Shown one piece after another: positions 8,307 to 12,794 of a DNA stretch of 12,794 nt (position 1 is its first letter; every line of letters begins with the position of its first letter). Under the pieces are notes generated by a model. It was given only the letters and a program-made list of their open reading frames with translations. It had not been told where the DNA came from and ran no database searches. Source of the stretch: Lachnoclostridium sp. UBA6475 (GTDB taxonomy: Bacteria > Bacillota > Clostridia > Lachnospirales > Lachnospiraceae); NCBI GenBank assembly GCA_002435545.1, contig DJNB01000119.1, positions 1-12,794 of the forward strand, given 5' to 3'. The translations under genes were made by a program, and so were the position numbers.

Positions 8307-9488
8307 AAAACCGTGCTTCGATATATTGTGAAAAGTCTGGTAATCTCGTTGTACCGCCTTATGTGTGTGGTCATACCGGTCAATAAAAAGCGCATTGTAT
8401 TTGATTCGAGCCTGGGAAAAAGTTACTCAGGAAATCCGCGTCATATCTTTGAGTATATGGTAGAAAATGGCTACCAGGAAAAATGGGAATGTACGTGGTT
8501 TTACGAAAATGAGCCGTATCCGATACCGGGGGACGGTTATCAGTTCCGATATGGAAGGCTGCGCTATTTGTATTATATGGCAACCGCGAAAGTATGGGTA
8601 TTTGACTGCCGCCAGCCGGAGTGGCTGATCAAGCGCAAGGGGTGTTATTATATCCAGACGTGGCATGGAACTCCGCTGAAAAAGCTGGTTCTTGATATGG
8701 AAGACGTATTTATGGTCAATGAGACAGACATTGATTCGTACCAGAAGGGATTCGTGAAAAATGTGCAGAGCTGGGACTACCTGATCTCACAGAATCCATT
8801 TTCTACGACGACATTCCGGCGCGCATTTGATTTTAATAAATGTATGCTGGAGATCGGATATCCGCGAAATGATATTTTGTTTAAGAAAAATAATCCGGAA
8901 GATATCCTGCGTCTCAAACGCCGCCTCGGACTTCCGCTGGATAAGAAGATCCTTTTGTATGCGCCGACGTTCCGCGACGATGAGTTTAATGAAAATTCAA
9001 GTTACAAATTCAGTCCGAAGCTGTCGTTTCAGAAGTTAAAGGAAGAATTGCAGGACGAGTACATTTTGATCGTAAAATACCATTATCTCATCATGGATTA
9101 CATTGACTGGTTCCAGCACAAAGGATTTATCTATCATTTTGACCAGAGTAATGATATCGCCGAATTGTTTTTGGTGTCCGATATGCTGATCACCGACTAT
9201 TCGTCGGTTATGTTTGACTACAGTATATTGCAGCGCCCGATGTTTTTTTATGCGTATGATCTGGATAAATATAAAAATGATCTGCGTGGCTTTTATTTTG
9301 ACTACCGCGGCGAGATGCCGGGACCGATTTCGATGGATACCGACGAATTGATCCGCGATATCAAGCAGTATGATGCTGCCCGGTATGAAGAACGGTATGA
9401 AAATTTCCGCAAAAAATACAATTGCTGGGACGACGGAAATGCCTCGGCAAAAGTCGTGGAAACGATAGAAGAATTATTGAAAAGTTAG
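8304..9488 (+). CDS. Stand-alone CDP-glycerol glycerophosphotransferase (TagB/TagF-like)
   Basis: This 394-residue protein corresponds to the C-terminal half of the two upstream fusions and has no GT2 domain. Residues 4-26 are hydrophobic with basic residues (LRYIVKSLVISLYRLMCVVIPV) and may tether the enzyme to the membrane face, as expected for transferases that work on lipid-linked primers. Motifs seen are IVFDSSLGKSYSGNP at 31-45, WHGTPLKKL with W120-H121, YAPTFRDDEF, KYHYL with H260 (the paralogues have RTH here), and ITDYSS at 296-301. It would transfer glycerol phosphate or another polyol phosphate from a CDP-activated donor. Being single-domain, it could be a priming (TagB-like) rather than a polymerising enzyme, but sequence alone does not separate these. 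GTG 8304 was chosen for its GGAGG site; an open frame runs upstream to 8223 inside the previous gene without a good site. A terminator follows directly. Confidence 0.9.
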   Translation: MKTVLRYIVKSLVISLYRLMCVVIPVNKKRIVFDSSLGKSYSGNPRHIFEYMVENGYQEKWECTWFYENEPYPIPGDGYQFRYGRLRYLYYMATAKVWVFDCRQPEWLIKRKGCYYIQTWHGTPLKKLVLDMEDVFMVNETDIDSYQKGFVKNVQSWDYLISQNPFSTTTFRRAFDFNKCMLEIGYPRNDILFKKNNPEDILRLKRRLGLPLDKKILLYAPTFRDDEFNENSSYKFSPKLSFQKLKEELQDEYILIVKYHYLIMDYIDWFQHKGFIYHFDQSNDIAELFLVSDMLITDYSSVMFDYSILQRPMFFYAYDLDKYKNDLRGFYFDYRGEMPGPISMDTDELIRDIKQYDAARYEERYENFRKKYNCWDDGNASAKVVETIEELLKS

Positions 9489-9491
9489 GAT

Positions 9492-9520
9492 AAGGACTGC
9501 TTACGAGGCAGTCCTTTTTT
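9492..9520 (+). terminator. Intrinsic terminator of the glycerophosphotransferase operon, embedded in the end of the convergent gene
   Basis: AAGGACTGC (9492-9500) and GCAGTCCTT (9508-9516) form a perfect 9-bp stem with a 7-nt loop, followed by T to 9520 (six T in a row from 9515). It begins 3 nt after the stop codon of the upstream transferase. The convergent ATPase on the - strand has its TAA at 9503-9501, in the loop, and its last codons in the right arm. The - strand lacks a T tract after the hairpin, so efficient termination is expected only in the + direction. Confidence 0.88.
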
Positions 9521-12071
9521 CTAACTCTACGAGTGGAACCGGCATCAGGGATAATACAGCGACCATAACCCAATGTACCGGGCTGAGCGGTACGGTATGG
9601 AAGATAAATTGTAATGGCGCGCACGTGATGACGGCACATTGCAGCGCGATACACAGGAAGGAACTCACAGCTAATTTCCGATTTCCGAGGATTCCCATAT
9701 GAAAAAGGGATTCTTTTGCACTGCGCATATTGAAGGAATGCACTAACTGCGACAAAGACAATACGGCGAAACACATGGTGCTTCCCACATCGGTACCCCC
9801 GGTTTTGTGTCCAAGGAGATAGGCGAAGAGGGCGAGTGAGCCGATGAGCATCCCTTCGACGAAGATACGGAACATTCCACCGCCGCCAAAAAGTCCCTTT
9901 TTATCGGAGCGCGGCGGTTCTTTCATAATGTCTTTTTCCGGCGGCTCCAGTCCGAGGCAGATTGCCGGGAAGGAGTCGGTCACCAGATTGATAAAGAGAA
10001 GCTGAACCGGCAGCAGCGGCGAATTGTGTCCCAGCAAAATGGCGGCGAAGATGGTCATGATCTCGCCAATGTTGCAGGACAGCAGGAAATGAACGGCTTT
10101 TTTGATGTTCTGATAAATTCCGCGTCCTTCTTCGACGGCATCGACGATGGTGGCAAAATTGTCGTCCATAAGTACCATGTCGGCGGCGTTTTTCGCAACG
10201 TCCGTACCGGATTTTCCCATGGCGCAGCCGATGTCCGCTTTTTGCAGAGCGGGCGCGTCGTTGACCCCGTCTCCGGTCATGGCAACGACTTCTCCCTGTG
10301 CCTGAAAGGCTTTTACGAGGCGCACTTTGTGGGTCGGCGAAACACGGGCATAGATACTATGGTCAGAAATCACCTGGGAAAGTTCGGTGTCGGTAAGCTG
10401 TTCCAGTTCGGGGCCGGTCATAACTTCATTGTCATTTTTACAGATGCCAAGCGCCTTGCCGATCGCAGCCGCGGTTAACTTGTGGTCGCCTGTGATCATG
10501 ACTGGCCGGATACCGGCACGCCGGCACCGCGTCACGGCGAACGGCGCTTCTTTTCTCGGAGGATCCATAAAGGCAGCAAAACCAACAAATATCAGATCGT
10601 TGTCACAGGTTTTATGTACGGAAGCGGGAGACGCTTTCGGCAGATCGCGATACCCGATGGCAAGCACACGGAGAGCATCCATGGCATACATTTGTAAAAT
10701 GTCGCCAAGGTGCTTTTTTTGCAGGGAACTAAGCTCTTTTTCCCCCTCTTTTGTCAGTATTTTTGTGCAGCGCGATAAGATGATCTCCGGTGCGCCCTTT
10801 GTGATACAGCGCAGACCGCCGGAAAAAGAGTGGATGGTTGTCATTCTTTTGCGCTTGGAATCGAAAGGGATCTCATCCACCAACGGAAAAGTTTGCTTCC
10901 AAATTTTTACAGGAAGAGACTGCTCATCGGCATATTGATAAATGGCTTTTTCTACCGGACTGCGGCCGTGGCTGGCTAATGTAAAGAATTCAAATAATTT
11001 TTCCGGTGTCACAAGGGAGTGCGATTTTGTCATTGTCATTTTATTTTCTGTCAGAGTTCCCGTCTTGTCAGAACAGATAACGGTGGCACTTCCCAGCGTT
11101 TCGACTGCAGGAAGCCGCCGGATGACCGCATTTTTTTTTGCCATGCGCTCGACACCGAGCGAGAGCATGATCGTGACAAGAGCCGGCAGGCTTTCCGGGA
11201 TCGCTGCGACGCCGAGGCTGACGGAAGTCATAAACATATCAAGGAGCGGCTGTTTTTTTAAAATCCCCAAAAAGAAGATGAGGACACAGATCCCCAAGGC
11301 AAGCACGCCGAGGAGTTTGCCGGTATGATTCAGTTTTTTTTGCAGCGGCGTATCCGGCGGCGTTTCGGACGAGATCAGATCGGCAATCCGTCCCAGTTCG
11401 GTCTGCATGCCGGTCGCTGTGACGACAGCCGTGCCGCTTCCTCCGACGACGATCGTTCCGGCAAAGACCATGTTGGTTTTGTCTGCAAGCGAAGCGGTTT
11501 TGTCGGACAATGATTTTACATTTTTTTCCGCTGGATGCGTCTCGCCTGTCAAGGCAGATTCTTCCACGGAAAGCGACAGACTTGTCAATAACCGGGCATC
11601 GGCAGGTACGAGATGCCCGGATTCCAATAGGATGATATCGCCCGGTACAAGGGCGGAAGCTTCGATCTGTTTGGTGGTTCCATCGCGGAGACAGAGTGCC
11701 AGAGGGGCAGAAAGTTCCTTCAGCGCCTCAAGCGAGCGGCGCGCGCGTGCTTCCTGAAAAACGCCCAAAATCGCATTCAGAATAACGATTGCCAGGATGA
11801 TCGCCGGCTCGACCAGATCAATCCGGCCTTGCAGATACGAAACCAAAAACGAGATCAACGCCGCGATAAGCAGTGTGATAATCATAAAATCTTTCATTTG
11901 ATTTAAGAAGGAAACAAACAGACTTTCCGGTTTCTTATGTTCCAGTTCATTCCTACCGTAGGTGCTCTGGCGTTTTGCCGCTTCTTTCTCGGAAAGTCCG
12001 GCTGCTTCGGATGTCTCCCAGTGAGCAAGAACTTCTTTCGGGGTACGGTGTTCCCAGGATAATGGATTCAT
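9501..12071 (-). CDS. P-type Ca2+-transporting ATPase (type II, SERCA/PMCA-like)
   Basis: This complete 856-residue cation pump couples ATP hydrolysis to Ca2+ export across the cell membrane. The sequence shows the N-terminal cation ATPase segment (about 1-55), M1-M2 (about 60-105), the actuator loop TGET at 175-178, and M4 with IPESLP, where E293 matches the Ca2+ ligand of SERCA PEGLP. It continues with the phosphorylation site CSDKTGTLT with D335, the nucleotide-domain motif KGAPE from K425, and the hinge TGDGVNDAP at 599-607. M5 has NIGE (N667, E670), M6 has NLVTD (N695, T698, D699), and four further membrane helices complete the usual ten. These ligands match Ca2+ sites I and II of SERCA, which favours Ca2+ over Na+ or K+. 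The ATG has an AGGAGG site 6-7 nt upstream on the - strand. I see no convincing promoter upstream. It is convergent with the transferase operon and ends inside that operon's terminator. Confidence 0.93.
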   Translation of the reverse strand: MNPLSWEHRTPKEVLAHWETSEAAGLSEKEAAKRQSTYGRNELEHKKPESLFVSFLNQMKDFMIITLLIAALISFLVSYLQGRIDLVEPAIILAIVILNAILGVFQEARARRSLEALKELSAPLALCLRDGTTKQIEASALVPGDIILLESGHLVPADARLLTSLSLSVEESALTGETHPAEKNVKSLSDKTASLADKTNMVFAGTIVVGGSGTAVVTATGMQTELGRIADLISSETPPDTPLQKKLNHTGKLLGVLALGICVLIFFLGILKKQPLLDMFMTSVSLGVAAIPESLPALVTIMLSLGVERMAKKNAVIRRLPAVETLGSATVICSDKTGTLTENKMTMTKSHSLVTPEKLFEFFTLASHGRSPVEKAIYQYADEQSLPVKIWKQTFPLVDEIPFDSKRKRMTTIHSFSGGLRCITKGAPEIILSRCTKILTKEGEKELSSLQKKHLGDILQMYAMDALRVLAIGYRDLPKASPASVHKTCDNDLIFVGFAAFMDPPRKEAPFAVTRCRRAGIRPVMITGDHKLTAAAIGKALGICKNDNEVMTGPELEQLTDTELSQVISDHSIYARVSPTHKVRLVKAFQAQGEVVAMTGDGVNDAPALQKADIGCAMGKSGTDVAKNAADMVLMDDNFATIVDAVEEGRGIYQNIKKAVHFLLSCNIGEIMTIFAAILLGHNSPLLPVQLLFINLVTDSFPAICLGLEPPEKDIMKEPPRSDKKGLFGGGGMFRIFVEGMLIGSLALFAYLLGHKTGGTDVGSTMCFAVLSLSQLVHSFNMRSAKESLFHMGILGNRKLAVSSFLCIALQCAVITCAPLQFIFHTVPLSPVHWVMVAVLSLMPVPLVELEKRTAS

Positions 12072-12300
12072 AATGCCCTCCTTTGGCAGTAGTACAATTC
12101 AGTGTATGCGGCAGGAAGGTAAAAAAGCACCGGAAGGGAAAGAAAACATAAGATGATACTAGGGTATGGGAGGATAAGAACGGAGCGCTGCGACGCGGAG
12201 TTCGCCTGTTTGTAGGGACGCGAGAGCTGCGAAGCAGCGGAGCGGACCGTAGTATCATGTTATCCACAGGGACGCGGCGGTGTGGCGAGAAATCGGCAAA
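12072..12300. other. Intergenic stretch upstream of the ATPase, no gene seen
   Basis: This holds the ATPase ribosome binding site (plus-strand CCTCC near 12078-12082), the inverted-repeat element described separately, and a GC-rich segment with a 9-bp direct repeat (agggacgcg at 12214-12222 and 12268-12276). No open frame here has a ribosome binding site or recognisable product. I could not find a good -35/-10 pair for the ATPase on the - strand. Confidence 0.55.
12148..12263. repeat. 116-bp element bounded by 18-bp imperfect inverted repeats
   Basis: The left arm ataagatgatactagggt (12148-12165) matches the reverse complement of the right arm accgtagtatcatgttat (12246-12263) at 16 of 18 positions. 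The 80 bp between them is GC-rich and itself structured: GCTGC-gaa-GCAGC at 12226-12238, and CGCTGC at 12186-12191 complementary to GCAGCG at 12234-12239. The size and layout fit a small MITE-like or structured-RNA element. No target-site duplication is visible at the edges, so mobility is not shown. Confidence 0.55.
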
Positions 12301-12794
12301 AGAGCAGTCATGTACCCCGGAAAAGCGAAAAATAAGTCATTCCAGTGGTGAGCCGGCGTTAGGAAGAGCAGTTGTGCACCCCGGAAAAGTGAAAAACAAG
12401 TCATTCCAGTGGTGAGCTGGCGTTAGGAAGAGTAGTCGTGCACCCCGGAAAAGCAAAAAGCAAGTCATTACAGTGGTGAGCCGCTGATGGAAAGAGCAGT
12501 CACGCACCCCGGAAAAGTAAAAAACAAGTCATTACAGTGGTGAGCCGGCGATGGGAAGAGCAGTCGTGCACCCCGGAAAGGCGAAAAGTAAGTCATTCCA
12601 GTGGTGAGTTGCTGATGGAAAGAGCAGTCGTGCACCCTGGAAAAGCGAAAAACAAGTCATTCCAGTGGTGAGTTGCTGATGGAAAGAGTAGTCAGGCACC
12701 CCGGAAAGGTGAAAAGCAAGTCGTTTCAGTGGTGAGCCGGCGATGGGAAGAGCAGTCAGGCACCCCGGAAAGGTGAAAAACAAGTCATTCCAGT
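12301..12794. repeat. 64-bp tandem repeat array, seven full units plus a partial one
   Basis: Units start at 12301, 12365, 12429, 12493, 12557, 12621, 12685 and 12749 with a constant 64-bp period and no length variation; the last is cut by the window edge. Each contains agag(c/t)agt, then a near-invariant caccccgg, an A-rich stretch, aagtcatt-c-cagtggtgag, and a variable tail of either ggcg(t/a)t(a/g)gga or gctgatggaa. Differences cluster at a few positions (about 5-11, 25-33, 40-42 and 52-63). Because 64 is not a multiple of three, the array cannot encode a simple repeated peptide. It is not a CRISPR array, as there are no unique spacers. Its function is unknown; it may be a noncoding satellite, a protein-binding array or repeated small hairpins. 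Confidence 0.92.

Noticed and set aside
10026..10478. Plus-strand open frames inside the ATPase gene
   Set aside because: They are antisense shadows of a gene with complete P-type ATPase motifs, and they show no recognisable protein family.
12260..12268. Perfect DnaA-box-like TTATCCACA, suggesting an origin
   Set aside because: It is a single box without a cluster, an AT-rich unwinding region, or dnaA/dnaN nearby. One 9-mer match can easily be chance.
12532..12783. Open frame on the - strand across the tandem repeats (83 residues)
   Set aside because: It arises from repeat units that shift frame each time because 64 is not divisible by three. It has no good ribosome binding site and gives no consistent repeated peptide.
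12301..12794. Possible CRISPR array
   Set aside because: The units are contiguous and similar along their whole 64 bp. There are no unique spacers and no cas genes in the window.

Overview
The window most likely comes from a low-to-mid GC anaerobic Clostridia, probably a Lachnospiraceae. The grounds are strong GGAGG ribosome binding sites, sigma-A type promoters, a Clostridia-like LL-diaminopimelate aminotransferase, a DUF1002 secreted protein, and GT2/CDP-glycerol transferase fusion proteins of the kind common in gut Firmicutes. I cannot name genus or species from the sequence alone.

Layout. Positions 1-80 hold a short C-rich imperfect direct repeat. A sigma-A promoter (142-170) then precedes a co-directional trio on the + strand: a PfkB-family sugar kinase (208-1305, possibly 2-dehydro-3-deoxygluconate kinase), dapL (1378-2589, lysine/meso-diaminopimelate synthesis) and a secreted DUF1002 protein (2624-3541). 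A weak hairpin and then a strong intrinsic terminator (3580-3628) close this unit. A new promoter with an extended -10 (3632-3661) drives a three-gene operon (3708-9488) of TagF-like enzymes. The first two are fusions of a GT2 glycosyltransferase to a CDP-glycerol glycerophosphotransferase domain. The third is a stand-alone transferase that begins with GTG one base after the previous stop codon. A perfect 9-bp hairpin terminator (9492-9520) ends the operon. Convergent to it, on the - strand, is a complete P-type Ca2+-ATPase (9501-12071) whose last codons lie inside that terminator.

The right end (12072-12794) has no credible gene. It contains an inverted-repeat element of about 116 bp (12148-12263) and then a 64-bp tandem repeat array, seven full units and one partial, that runs off the window.

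How the genes work together. The three-gene operon looks like part of a pathway for a cell-envelope polyol-phosphate polymer (teichoic-acid-like), with glycosyl transfer and glycerol-phosphate transfer fused in one polypeptide. dapL supplies the diaminopimelate branch that feeds peptidoglycan and lysine. The ATPase exports or sequesters Ca2+ and has no obvious pathway link to its neighbours. I see no clear sign of an undescribed defence or mobile system. The least explained parts are the 64-bp array, the inverted-repeat element beside it, and the paralogous fusion enzymes, one of which has a charged insertion within its GT2 domain.
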